This document shows, piece after piece, positions 7,645 through 16,379 of a DNA stretch of 64,000 nucleotides. Location of the stretch: contig NZ_PXNP01000110.1 of the NCBI RefSeq assembly GCF_003007675.1, positions 142,373 through 206,372 of the forward strand, read 5' to 3'. The position numbers and the translations under genes were made by a program. The first letter of the stretch is position 1. The number at the start of each line of letters is the position of its first letter. The notes beneath the pieces are model-generated. The model was not told the origin of the DNA. It did no database searches and saw only the letters and a program-made list of their open reading frames with translations. Source of the DNA: Marinobacter fuscus (GTDB lineage: Bacteria; Pseudomonadota; Gammaproteobacteria; Pseudomonadales; Oleiphilaceae).

Positions 7645-9864
7645 TCAAAAGACGTCTTCCAGATAGCGCCCTTGCTGTTGCAAGACATCAACATTCAGGC
7701 GCAGTGGCGCAAGAAGATCATCAAATACCTGCCTTACCCCATTGGCCATCTCTCTTCCCCCGCACACCAGAATCTGGGCACCGGTTTCAACCAGTTGCCT
7801 CAACGCCTTCTGATCCTGGCGAAGCTTGTCCTGAACATAAGAGCCGCCGTCGGCGCGCGAAAACGCCGTGCTCAGGCCGGTTAGCCGATGGTCCTCCAGA
7901 TAATCGCCAAGCTCGGGCTGATAGAGAAAATCCGAAGTCGGGCTACGCCCACCCCAATACAGGTACATGGGGTTACGAGCCTTGTTCTTGCGGATAAAGC
8001 CGGTCAGAGGGCCGATTCCAGCCCCGGCGCCAATCAGAATGACGGGCCGGGTATCGGCAGCCGGGCGAAACCCAGGATTAGGCCGAACAAAGGCCGCTAC
8101 CGTGTCACCCGGTTTCAGACTGTGCAGGAAACCAGAACAGAGCCCGCCCGGCTGTTTGCGGACGCAAATCTCGAACACGCCTTCACTTCGGGACGATGCC
8201 AGGGAGTAAAATCTCGGGGCCTCTGCACCGGGCGGCAGCACACCAAGCAGATCGCCAGCTTCAAATGCGGGCAATCGCCGAGGCCCAGAGCTCCGGAGCC
8301 AGGGTAAACGCAGCTCAGCCCCCGCCATCCGGAACCTGAGAATGCTGGTCGGTGCCTGCACCGCACACCCGTAATCCACCCGCTCGACCAATTCAAGCTC
8401 AAAGGTAGCGGGTGGCACCGGATCGTGGTGAAGCGCGAGGTCAACACCCAGTCGTGCACCGAGCTGGCGCCCCCAGTCACAGAACTTCTCCACAGAGCAT
8501 CGGTCGATGAGTTCAGGCGGCAACATCGGATTCAGGCCTTTGCTGGAAAGAGCTTCGTCCACCCGCAAGGCATACCGGCAAAAGTGCGTGAATTGCCGGT
8601 CTCCGAACCCGAGCACGGCATAATCCAGTGGGCTTGAAGGCTGAAACGCCTGCAAGCGCTCCAGAAAGCGGCCGGCCGACGCGGGAGCCTCACCATCGCC
8701 ATAGGTCGAGGTCAGCAACAACAGGGTAGACGCCTTTGGGTAGTCGGTGGCCAGCGCGTTCATATCTGCGCAATGGACACGAAACCCGGCTTGGGACAGG
8801 CTGCGCTGCAACGCTCGGGCAAAGCCCCAGGTGGTTCCGCTTTCGGAGCCCACCAGAACGACCATGTCAGCGTCCGGAATATTAGCGCTATCACAGGGTG
8901 TGGCTGAAGATCGCCGATGCCACCAGATCCTGGCGCCGGTTACCGACAAAACCGGCACGGACAGTGCCGATACCCCCAGTAGCAACGCCAGCCACCACAA
9001 GCCTTCACCGGTATGTAAACGCAGAATCCAATGCTGAACCACGCCACCGATAGCATGGGGCTGGAACTGTAACAACTCGCCGCTGGACTGATCCACAAAT
9101 CCCATGCCCTGGGCGGTTGTCAGTGAATAGACATCCTGCGGATCATCCGGATAGGGAAACACCAGCTCCCGGAGCTCGTTAAGGTCAACCTGCGCGAGCG
9201 CCTTGAGCTGACTCACCGCAACCGGCTGCCCACCGGAGACCTCCGCAGGAAACGCCGGGGCGGAGTCCGACGCCTCCGGGAGTAGCCCGAATCGCTGTGC
9301 CGAAAGCAAGGCGCCTGTGACCGCCGACAGCAACAACCCGAGGCACGCCAGCCGGGCCAGTACCGCATGAATCCGCTGACTGCCAGTGCCTGCCATCGGT
9401 TGCATCAAAGCCTTCCAGCCGCCATTTCGCCGAACCAGCAAAAGTACCCCGGACACGCACAGAAACCCCATCATGGCGGCCAGCATGCCGGCCATAAAAC
9501 GCCCCGGGGACGCCAGCAGAAAAGAGCGGTGCAGGTTCTTCACCCAGCCCCAAAACGGCGATGGTTGATAGGGCCCGAGAGAGGCCCCGGTGCGGGGATC
9601 AATCCGATCGGCACCCGCCTGGCCATCCTCGCTGAAATAGACCACCACCTGGCCCGACAGATCCCGCACTATCTGCTCAGCCCCCGGATAATGCGCCACC
9701 ACCCGCCCGGCCAGCTCTGCAACATGAATCTCATCCGTCGCTGGCACCACCGCCCTGGCCCGGTCCAGGGCAGGCACCACCGACAGAATGCTGCCGCTGA
9801 CGGCCAGCACCACCAACAGCAGTGCGACCAGAAGCCCGGGCAAGCCATGCAGTTTTCGTAACAT
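7645..9864 (-). CDS. PepSY membrane domain fused to flavodoxin and NADPH reductase
   Basis: The 739-residue protein has two halves. Residues 1-330 form a PepSY-associated membrane region with helices near 8-30, 140-160, 190-210 and 308-330. From about 350 a flavodoxin domain binds FMN (GSESGTTWGFA, STYGDGEAP). A cytochrome-P450-reductase-type FAD/NAD(P) module follows (RFYSLASS, GGLCSGFLH, ILIGAGAGIGPLTGF, YLYWGGRS, and the terminal GRYLEDVF). It should carry electrons from cytosolic NAD(P)H through FAD and FMN to the membrane or periplasm. The ATG at 9864 after GGGAGAGGG is preferred to a GTG one codon earlier. It is the last gene of a redox cluster with DUF2271, PepSY and ferric-reductase-like genes. 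Confidence 0.85.
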   Translation of the reverse strand: MLRKLHGLPGLLVALLLVVLAVSGSILSVVPALDRARAVVPATDEIHVAELAGRVVAHYPGAEQIVRDLSGQVVVYFSEDGQAGADRIDPRTGASLGPYQPSPFWGWVKNLHRSFLLASPGRFMAGMLAAMMGFLCVSGVLLLVRRNGGWKALMQPMAGTGSQRIHAVLARLACLGLLLSAVTGALLSAQRFGLLPEASDSAPAFPAEVSGGQPVAVSQLKALAQVDLNELRELVFPYPDDPQDVYSLTTAQGMGFVDQSSGELLQFQPHAIGGVVQHWILRLHTGEGLWWLALLLGVSALSVPVLSVTGARIWWHRRSSATPCDSANIPDADMVVLVGSESGTTWGFARALQRSLSQAGFRVHCADMNALATDYPKASTLLLLTSTYGDGEAPASAGRFLERLQAFQPSSPLDYAVLGFGDRQFTHFCRYALRVDEALSSKGLNPMLPPELIDRCSVEKFCDWGRQLGARLGVDLALHHDPVPPATFELELVERVDYGCAVQAPTSILRFRMAGAELRLPWLRSSGPRRLPAFEAGDLLGVLPPGAEAPRFYSLASSRSEGVFEICVRKQPGGLCSGFLHSLKPGDTVAAFVRPNPGFRPAADTRPVILIGAGAGIGPLTGFIRKNKARNPMYLYWGGRSPTSDFLYQPELGDYLEDHRLTGLSTAFSRADGGSYVQDKLRQDQKALRQLVETGAQILVCGGREMANGVRQVFDDLLAPLRLNVDVLQQQGRYLEDVF

Positions 9865-9885
9865 CACACCCTCTCCCGCCCGTCC

Positions 9886-10356
9886 CTAGAAGTCGTAGCG
9901 GAAGGAACGGACATACCCCCGCCCTGACACCGGGATACCCGAGCCCTCTGTTGTCAGAGGCACAGCTACGTCCGCCCGGTTGTCACGCATATCCTCCACA
10001 GCTGTGTCGATTCGGATTTCATGGCCGCTATCGATCAGGGAATCGTCAAGATCCAGCGTTATTTTCAGCGTACGGCCGCTGGTGATGCTGGCCCCGGTGA
10101 GGCCGTCGTATTCTGCCGGGTTCAACCGGCTACCCCGGGCCCAACCGCTCAGGTGCTTGTAATACTTGGTCTTCTCCCCGGCTACCCAGAGGGTACCCTG
10201 ATAGGCTCCGGCGGCATCGGTCAGGTAAAGTGCCATGTAGGCACCCTCACCGCCGTAATCGAGCAACTCAGTGCTAAACGTGACTTCCCGCGCTTGTGTC
10301 TGTGCGCTCAAGGCAATGGAACTCGCCAGGCCCAAAGCAACAAGGATCTTTTTCAT
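9886..10356 (-). CDS. DUF2271 family periplasmic protein
   Basis: The 156-residue product has a clear signal peptide (MKKILVALGLASSIALSAQTQA, cleavage about residue 22). The remaining domain is beta-rich, with EVTFSTELLDYGGEGAYMA and YYKHLSGWARGS, matching DUF2271. DUF2271 genes often sit beside PepSY and flavin-transfer genes, and this one lies 21 bases upstream of the PepSY-flavoreductase gene. The start at 10356 has a GGAGGTGC site; the longer frame to 10404 would spoil the signal peptide. The function is not established; an accessory role in periplasmic electron transfer is an inference from context. Confidence 0.8.
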   Translation of the reverse strand: MKKILVALGLASSIALSAQTQAREVTFSTELLDYGGEGAYMALYLTDAAGAYQGTLWVAGEKTKYYKHLSGWARGSRLNPAEYDGLTGASITSGRTLKITLDLDDSLIDSGHEIRIDTAVEDMRDNRADVAVPLTTEGSGIPVSGRGYVRSFRYDF

Positions 10357-10414
10357 ACCGCACCTCCGGCAAAAACGCCTAACTTCATAAACGATCAACA
10401 CCACAACGACGGGT

Positions 10415-10813
10415 TTACTCCACCGTCACCGAGGGACGCCCGCTGACAATGCCATTACCCGGCAGCGGACGATCTGCCTGGCTATTTTTCCGGGCCTTAC
10501 TGCTCTCGCGGTCGCGCCGCCGGTCTTTATCCTCGTCGTCATCGTCATCCTCCCGCTCCAATTCCATCAGCTCGAACGTGGCCGGAGAAAACTCAGCCTC
10601 AGCGCGAAAGCCGTCCGGTGCAACGCCCTTAACCTCGTAACAACCGTCATCCACCTTAATCCGGTAAACCGTCCAGCCCTCCGATTCAAGCTTCTGGCGC
10701 AGGTGTTCCCGTGGCTGCCATTCAGCCATCGGTTCGTCACAGTCATCATCGGCCAGCACCGGTGCGCTCAGGCACAGCACCACCAGGCTGATCATCACAG
10801 GTTTGGTTTTCAT
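10415..10813 (-). CDS. Small periplasmic PepSY-domain protein with acidic tail
   Basis: The 132-residue product has a signal peptide (residues 1-21, ending SAPVLA) and a single PepSY-like module (EHLRQKLESEGWTVYRIKVDDGCYEV). Next come an Asp-rich stretch near residues 88-94 and a basic tail. PepSY domains are thought to bind or inhibit partners outside the membrane, and related two-gene sets are found beside ferric-reductase-like proteins. A GGAGA site precedes the ATG. Acidic runs might bind metal, but that is speculation. Confidence 0.78.
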   Translation of the reverse strand: MKTKPVMISLVVLCLSAPVLADDDCDEPMAEWQPREHLRQKLESEGWTVYRIKVDDGCYEVKGVAPDGFRAEAEFSPATFELMELEREDDDDDEDKDRRRDRESSKARKNSQADRPLPGNGIVSGRPSVTVE

Positions 10814-10890
10814 GGGATGTCTCCTGTTCTGTCTTCAAGGCTCAGTCTGGGGCATCAACCTGACAATGGCCTGAATGCCCCCGGCAGTTA

Positions 10891-12195
10891 TTACCGAAAC
10901 TGGAACGCCTCTTTATGAAAGCGCAACAAACGCATCGGTGCCGACCGCAATCCACGCTCCAGTGCTCGCCCAAGAGACGCTGGACCACAGAACCAGACTT
11001 CTGCCCGGTCGCCAGAATGGTTACTGGCAGACAGAGCATCTGCAGACAACGTCTCGCCTTTACCGCTGTCGTGGATCTGCAATTTGATCGAGGGATGATT
11101 ACTGCAAAGGGTTTGCAGCCGCTCCACCACAGGATCTGCCCCTGCATTGCGTGTGCAGTAGTGCAGGTCGGCCTCCGGCATCGGCAGATGATCTCTGGCC
11201 GCGGCCTCCAGCCAGGCTAGGAAGGGTGTGACGCCGATGCCACCAGCAATCCAGATCTGGCGGGCCTTGCGATTGACTCGGTTAAGATCGAAGCAGCCAT
11301 AAGGCCCCTCCACGGTTACCCGTTGCCCCACACGGATTTTCTGGCTGAGGTTGCGGGTAAAGTCCCCCAGGGACTTGATCAGGAAGGTCACCTGGCCATC
11401 ACCGGCATCGGCGCTGGCAATGGTAAACGGGTGTGCGCCCTCCAGCCGGTTAAACGTCACCAGCGCGAACTGGCCAGGCCGGTGGCCTCGCCAGGCATTG
11501 CCAAGATTGACCGTCACTTCGGTGATCCGGAGTTCAGGCGCCTGGATGGCGGAAATGGTGCCCTGCATCTGGCGCTGACGCCCCACGCGCCCGGTCAGCG
11601 AAAGCACACTGGCGATACTACCGCCCACTAACAGCACGGCCATGCCCCAACCGATAGGCTGCTGCCACCAGTCCACAGGCGCCAGCCATGCAGCATGGAA
11701 GGCCAGCAACAGATACAGGGCTGGCATCGCCCGATGCAGATAGCGCCAGTACCGGTACGGGAACTTGCGCCAGAGCGTGATCAGCAGCATGGCGAACAGC
11801 ACATAGATGGCAAACTCCCCCAGATCTTCTGCCGTGTCTCGCATGGCCTCAACGAACCCGCTGCCATGCAGGTCACCAAGCTGGCTGGCGCCACCGAACA
11901 GCGATTCGATGGCATCGTCACCCATTTCGATCAACCAGTGGGCGGCGGCAAATATCACCGCCAGAATGCCCGCCCACTTGTGGCTGCGATAAATTTTGTC
12001 CAGCCCACCCATTGGCCGCTCAAGCCAGCCGGGGCGCAAAGCCAGCAACATGGCCAGCGACAACAGGGCAATCGATAGCCAGCCACTGAGTAACAGACTC
12101 TGGTCGTAGACTGACCAGGGCACATCCGTCGTTGCCAGATGCCAGACCCACAAACCAGTCGTTAGACCGACAAACGGTAATATCAGCCGAATCAT
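10891..12195 (-). CDS. Ferric-reductase-like membrane oxidoreductase
   Basis: The 434-residue protein has about six membrane helices in residues 1-210. Histidines in HKWAGILAVIFAAAHW and in YLHRAMPALYLLLAFHAAW are placed like the haem ligands of ferric-reductase-like (PF01794) proteins. A cytosolic FAD domain (HPFTIASA, EGPYGCFDL) and a ferredoxin-reductase-type NAD(P) domain (IWIAGGIGVTPFLAWLEAA) follow. It probably moves electrons from NAD(P)H across the membrane. The start has a GGAGGAAA site. It is the first gene of the minus-strand redox cluster and diverges from the response regulator at 12359, which is its likely controller. Confidence 0.85.
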   Translation of the reverse strand: MIRLILPFVGLTTGLWVWHLATTDVPWSVYDQSLLLSGWLSIALLSLAMLLALRPGWLERPMGGLDKIYRSHKWAGILAVIFAAAHWLIEMGDDAIESLFGGASQLGDLHGSGFVEAMRDTAEDLGEFAIYVLFAMLLITLWRKFPYRYWRYLHRAMPALYLLLAFHAAWLAPVDWWQQPIGWGMAVLLVGGSIASVLSLTGRVGRQRQMQGTISAIQAPELRITEVTVNLGNAWRGHRPGQFALVTFNRLEGAHPFTIASADAGDGQVTFLIKSLGDFTRNLSQKIRVGQRVTVEGPYGCFDLNRVNRKARQIWIAGGIGVTPFLAWLEAAARDHLPMPEADLHYCTRNAGADPVVERLQTLCSNHPSIKLQIHDSGKGETLSADALSASNHSGDRAEVWFCGPASLGRALERGLRSAPMRLLRFHKEAFQFR

Positions 12196-12229
12196 AATGT
12201 TTCCTCCGATCAGCTCCGGGAATGTTCAG

Positions 12230-12255
12230 TGTCAGGCTACCGCCGGAACCTGACA
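12230..12255. promoter_or_regulatory. Inverted repeat in the divergent promoter region
   Basis: TGTCAGG at 12230-12236 and CCTGACA at 12249-12255 are perfect complements with a 12-base spacer. They lie between the divergently read ferric-reductase-like gene and the OmpR-type regulator. This could be an operator for the regulator or a 5' UTR hairpin; nothing in the sequence decides between these. Confidence 0.4.
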
Positions 12256-12358
12256 GCCAGCTGAAGCGGATCATATAACCGGCCTTTTCCTTGATTTTTC
12301 AGGCTGCCGTCAGCTTCCGGCTGTAGTATCGTTCTGGAAATCGCTTCAAAGGTGGGCT

Positions 12359-13024
12359 ATGCGCATACTGTTGGTTGAAGACACTGCGGGGCTCGGCGAG
12401 GCCGTAAGAGACCAGATTACCGACGATGGCCACGCCGTGGACTGGGTTCAGTCGCTCCGGTTTGCCGAAAACAGCCTGCAGACTACCCCCTATGACCTGA
12501 TCCTGCTCGACCTGATGCTCCCCGATGGTCATGGACTGGATCTTCTGAAACGCCTCAGGGCCCGAAGAAACAGTACTCCGGTCATCATCCTCACCGCCAG
12601 GGATCAGGTATCAGACCGAATCAATGGCCTCAATGCCGGAGCCGACGACTATCTGGTCAAGCCCTTTGATCTGTCGGAGCTGTCGGCCCGGGTGGAAGCC
12701 GTCGGCCGTCGCTATCGGGGCAACCCAAATCCTTTGATTCACCTCGGCACCCTGGAAATAGACCTGCACAATCACCGCATCCGCCGTAACGACCAGCCTG
12801 TGGAGCTGACTGCCCGTGAATGGGCACTGTTTGAAGGGTTTATTCAGCGGCCCGGCATGCTGCTTTCAAGGCAGCAACTGGAGGACCGGCTCTATGCCTT
12901 CGGGGCAGAAATTGAAAGCAACACCATTGAAGTCTATGTCAGCCGTTTGCGAAAAAAGCTGGGGCGGGATGCCATTGTCACGGTCAGGGGGATGGGCTAT
13001 CGACTGGAAACCCATGAAATCTGA
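12359..13024 (+). CDS. OmpR/PhoB-family response regulator (QseB-like)
   Basis: The 221-residue product has a receiver domain with the acidic pair E7-D8, phospho-acceptor D51 in LILLDLMLPDG, and the conserved Lys in LVKPFDLSEL. A C-terminal winged helix (ELTAREWALFEGFIQRPG to VSRLRKKLG and VRGMGYRL) follows. It overlaps the histidine kinase by 11 bases, so the two are co-translated. Being divergent from the membrane redox cluster, it is a good candidate to control it. The QseB/PmrA type is judged from overall sequence only. Confidence 0.9.
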   Translation: MRILLVEDTAGLGEAVRDQITDDGHAVDWVQSLRFAENSLQTTPYDLILLDLMLPDGHGLDLLKRLRARRNSTPVIILTARDQVSDRINGLNAGADDYLVKPFDLSELSARVEAVGRRYRGNPNPLIHLGTLEIDLHNHRIRRNDQPVELTAREWALFEGFIQRPGMLLSRQQLEDRLYAFGAEIESNTIEVYVSRLRKKLGRDAIVTVRGMGYRLETHEI

Positions 13025-14363
13025 TCGCAGCTTGCAAAAGCGACTGGGCATCAGCCTCACGGTGGGCGCGACACTGCTCTGGCTACTGGGCGTGACCGCC
13101 TCCGGCCTGGTGGCCCAGCACGAAATGGACGAGGTTTTTGACAGTGCCCTGGAAGAAACTGCCCAGCGCATTCTGCCGCTGGCGGTAACGGATATCCTGA
13201 ACCGGGAAACCGACACCGGCAGCCAGACCGCCCCGGCCCTGAAAGAACACGACGAATACCTCACCTATGTAGTTCGCGACCGTCAGGGCCAGCTGCTGCT
13301 TCAGTCTCACGACGCCGACCTGAGCGTGTTCCAGGGTCCCCCCAGAGAAGGCTTCCACACCACCGGGAGCCACCGAATCTACGGCGCCTCGGCCATCAGC
13401 GATACGCTGTTCATTGAGATTGCAGAACCTCTGGCGCACCGGCGCGAAGCCGCCATGGAGGCTGGCGTGGCGTTGCTGGTTCCGCTACTTTTTCTGGTCC
13501 CGGTCAGTCTGCTGGGCATCTGGTGGATCGTGCGGCTGTCCCTGCGCCCGGTGGCGAGGTTTCAGCATTCGATCGAAGCGAGAGGCGTCAGTGATCTGTC
13601 TCCCGTTGATACCGATGGACTACCCACGGAATTTCAGCCCACAGCCATTGCGGTAAACCGGTTACTGAAGCGCCTGAACCGGGCACTTGATGCTGAGCGA
13701 AGTTTCACCGCCAATAGCGCCCATGAACTGAGAACCCCTCTGGCAACCGCGCTGGCCAAAGTGCAACGTCTGAAAAAACAACTTGAAGGCCATCACTTGT
13801 TCGAAGATACCGTGCAGATTGAAAATGCCCTGCGCGGGCTATCAACGCTGTCGGAAAAACTGCTCGAGCTGGCCAAGGCCGAAGGTGGCGCTGCACTCTC
13901 AGAGCATCCTCAGGATCTGGTGCCCATTCTGGCGATGGTGGCCCGGGATTTTGAATTCCGGGCACCCGGCAGGCTTCGGCTGTCGCTTCCCGGCCTGCCG
14001 GTGACGTCTCTCCTCGACCCGGATGCCTTTGCAATCCTTGTGCGTAATCTGATTGAGAACGCGTTGAAGTACGGCGCGACACACCACCCCATCGAGGTCA
14101 CCCTGAACGACGACGGCAGGCTCAGAGTCTGCAATGCTGGAGAGGTGGTGCCCCCGGAACGGCTGGCCCGGCTTCGTAACCGATTTACCCGCTATCACAC
14201 CAGACCCTCGGGTTCCGGCCTCGGGCTTGCGATTGCCGAGGCCATTGCCTCGGGTTCCGGCATGCCCCTGGCTATCCGCTCACCGGCAACCGGGCAGGCA
14301 GACGGTTTTGAGGTTGAGGTCAATATCGCTCATGCCGGCAGGAATTCTGAACCGTGTACCTGA
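13014..14363 (+). CDS. Membrane sensor histidine kinase (QseC-like)
   Basis: The 449-residue protein has a first membrane helix at about 15-34, a periplasmic sensor of roughly 115 residues, and a second helix at about 158-180. Next come the dimerisation domain with H237 in SAHELRTPLATA, the N box RNLIENALKYG and the G box GSGLGLAIAEAI. The ATG at 13014 lies inside the end of the response regulator gene; longer in-frame extensions would lie wholly inside that gene and are rejected. It phosphorylates the preceding regulator. The signal is unknown; the redox cluster next door suggests metal or redox stress. Confidence 0.9.
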   Translation: MKSDRSLQKRLGISLTVGATLLWLLGVTASGLVAQHEMDEVFDSALEETAQRILPLAVTDILNRETDTGSQTAPALKEHDEYLTYVVRDRQGQLLLQSHDADLSVFQGPPREGFHTTGSHRIYGASAISDTLFIEIAEPLAHRREAAMEAGVALLVPLLFLVPVSLLGIWWIVRLSLRPVARFQHSIEARGVSDLSPVDTDGLPTEFQPTAIAVNRLLKRLNRALDAERSFTANSAHELRTPLATALAKVQRLKKQLEGHHLFEDTVQIENALRGLSTLSEKLLELAKAEGGAALSEHPQDLVPILAMVARDFEFRAPGRLRLSLPGLPVTSLLDPDAFAILVRNLIENALKYGATHHPIEVTLNDDGRLRVCNAGEVVPPERLARLRNRFTRYHTRPSGSGLGLAIAEAIASGSGMPLAIRSPATGQADGFEVEVNIAHAGRNSEPCT

Positions 14364-15517
14364 CCTTGACCGACCTCATCCTGCTGACCAGCATTATTCA
14401 GGCACTGAGCCTGGCCAGCTTCCTGTTGCTTCCATCCAACTGTCGACTGACAAGCAATCAACTTCTTGTTGCAACACTGATTTGCTTCGCAGCCGGGCTC
14501 GGAGAAATTTTTCTCTACAGCAGCAACCTGGCCCTTGAACACCCAAATCTGGCCTACCTGGGCACCCTGATCGGACTATTACAGGCGGGCACCCTGTTTC
14601 TGTACGCCCAATCACTGATGTTTCGAGAGTTCCGATTGCGCCGGGCCCATTTCGTGCACACCCTGCTGTTCTGGGTCCTCGGTGCCATTTTCCTGGTCGA
14701 ATACTATTTACAACCTGACGACGTAAAACTGCGGATTCTTAACGAACGTGACCACCCCGGTGTGTTGACCTCGCCCCTGCTTGCCGTCGCAATTCACGCC
14801 GTTTTTCTCGGATACCTGTATGCCACTATTCGCACAATCAATCATTTCGGCCTCAGCCTCCGACAGATTTTCTCAAGCATCGAAAACAAACAGCTTTCCT
14901 GGCTGAGAATACTGCTGATCGGCTACGCCATTGCCTGGACTGTGAGTATGTTCTATTGCTTGACAGCCCATGTTTTCAAGAGCTCACTGGGCACTGAATG
15001 GGTGGCCGGGGCTGGCGCCCTTACCGGCTTTTTCTTCATCAATTTCCTGACGGTCAACGCGCTTCGACAACCGGCTATCTTCACCGGACTGGCAGCAGAT
15101 GAAGAAGCACTGTTAGCCGAAACTAGCGAACCGGAATTCAATCAGCACCTGAAACAAAAACTGGCCCGGTTCATGGCGGAGGACAAACCCTATCTGTTCT
15201 CGAATCTGACCCTGGATCAACTCGCCCAAAAAGTCAGCGCCCATCCCAAAGAAGTCTCCCGGGCCATCAACCAGGGGTTCGGGTGTAATTTCTTCGAGTT
15301 TGTCAGTGGCTTTCGTGTGGAGGAAGCGAAACTCCGCCTGGCCGATCCCGCGGATACGTCCACCATTCTGCAGGTGATGTATGATGCGGGTTTCAATTCC
15401 AAATCCGTTTTCAACACAGCTTTCAAAAACACCACCGGTCTGACCCCCAGCGAATACCGGCGGCTGCATACCCGTGACTCCAACCGTAGTAACGAGGTGT
15501 CATCGGAAAGCCACTGA
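14354..15517 (+). CDS. AraC-family regulator with N-terminal membrane domain
   Basis: The 387-residue product has about seven hydrophobic helices in residues 1-240. An AraC/XylS-type DNA-binding domain occupies the last 110 residues (LTLDQLAQKVSAHPKEVSRAI, then VMYDAGFNSKSVFNTAFKN and TGLTPSEYRR). It begins at a GTG that overlaps the kinase stop by ten bases, so it belongs to the same transcript. Membrane-bound AraC regulators are known but little studied. It may act as a second sensor for the redox cluster or for the DUF6448 gene downstream; both are guesses from position. Confidence 0.82.
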   Translation: MYLTLTDLILLTSIIQALSLASFLLLPSNCRLTSNQLLVATLICFAAGLGEIFLYSSNLALEHPNLAYLGTLIGLLQAGTLFLYAQSLMFREFRLRRAHFVHTLLFWVLGAIFLVEYYLQPDDVKLRILNERDHPGVLTSPLLAVAIHAVFLGYLYATIRTINHFGLSLRQIFSSIENKQLSWLRILLIGYAIAWTVSMFYCLTAHVFKSSLGTEWVAGAGALTGFFFINFLTVNALRQPAIFTGLAADEEALLAETSEPEFNQHLKQKLARFMAEDKPYLFSNLTLDQLAQKVSAHPKEVSRAINQGFGCNFFEFVSGFRVEEAKLRLADPADTSTILQVMYDAGFNSKSVFNTAFKNTTGLTPSEYRRLHTRDSNRSNEVSSESH

Positions 15518-15706
15518 TCGGGTTCGGCTTTCTGCATTCGCAAACCAGAACCATCAAACCTCTGTTTTTAAAGCATTTCCATGCCGGCGGATTATTGGTC
15601 TGACTGCAGGTTCTAGAACGCCCGGCCGGAGCATTTTCCGTAAGCTGACGTTCGGGTTCCGGTTTATCCGGAGCCTGTATCCGTCATCAAACGCGAGGAA
15701 ATGTCC

Positions 15707-16294
15707 ATGACAATCAAACTACGAAAAGCCACCTTTGCCACCAGCGCAACCTTCGTCCTGGGACTCCTGCTGACCAGCCAGGCTCAGGCACATTGCGATG
15801 CGATGGATGGCCCTGTCATTACCGAGGCCAGGGCAGCACTGGAGGCCGGTGATGTTACCCCTCTTCTGAAATGGGTCCCTGCTCAGAACGAAGCAGAGAT
15901 CAGGCGTCTGTTCGCTGATGTCCGCGACATACGGAGCCAGAGTGAGAAGGTGCAGAAGATTGCAGACACACACCTGTTTGCAACGCTGGTAAAGGTTCAC
16001 CGGGCATCCGAGGGCGCGCCCTACACCGGCATCAAACCCGCAGGCAACATTGATCCCGCCATCAAGGCTGCGGATGCGGCACTAAACAACGGCGAGATTA
16101 ACCAGCTGATTGCGAAGATCACACACAAAATAGAAACCGGGATTCGGGAACGTTACGACCAGGCACACCTCTCGTTAAGCACGGCCAGCAAGGGTGTCGA
16201 TGAAGGTCGTCACTACGTCACCGACTATGTGGATTACATTCATTATGTAGAAGCCGTTCACCATGCCGCCGGGGCAAGTGGGCACGGGCACTGA
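15707..16294 (+). CDS. DUF6448 family exported protein
   Basis: The 195-residue product has a signal peptide (to about residue 29, ending QAQA). A helical domain follows with the family's AHCDAMDGPVITEARAAL, LLKWVPAQNEAEIR and HLFATLVKVHRASEGAPYTG, and the His-rich end is GASGHGH. The role of the family is unknown; conserved His and Asp near the mature N-terminus hint at metal binding. GAGGA lies seven bases before the ATG at 15707 but only one base before the ATG at 15701, so 15707 is chosen. The 189 bases before it hold no clear structure apart from this site. Confidence 0.8.
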   Translation: MTIKLRKATFATSATFVLGLLLTSQAQAHCDAMDGPVITEARAALEAGDVTPLLKWVPAQNEAEIRRLFADVRDIRSQSEKVQKIADTHLFATLVKVHRASEGAPYTGIKPAGNIDPAIKAADAALNNGEINQLIAKITHKIETGIRERYDQAHLSLSTASKGVDEGRHYVTDYVDYIHYVEAVHHAAGASGHGH

Positions 16295-16351
16295 ACTGGC
16301 CCCCAAAAAAAAAGGAAGGCACGAAGGCCTCCCAAGGACACACAGAGGGTA

Positions 16352-16375
16352 GATGCCGCCGAACACGGCGGCATC
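16352..16375. terminator. Strong hairpin between convergent genes
   Basis: GATGCCGCCG and CGGCGGCATC form a perfect ten-base stem with the loop AACA. It lies just beyond the stop of the minus-strand permease gene and after the plus-strand DUF6448 gene. No T run follows on either strand, so it is either an atypical terminator or an RNA 3'-end stabiliser. Confidence 0.5.
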
Positions 16376-16379
16376 GGAT

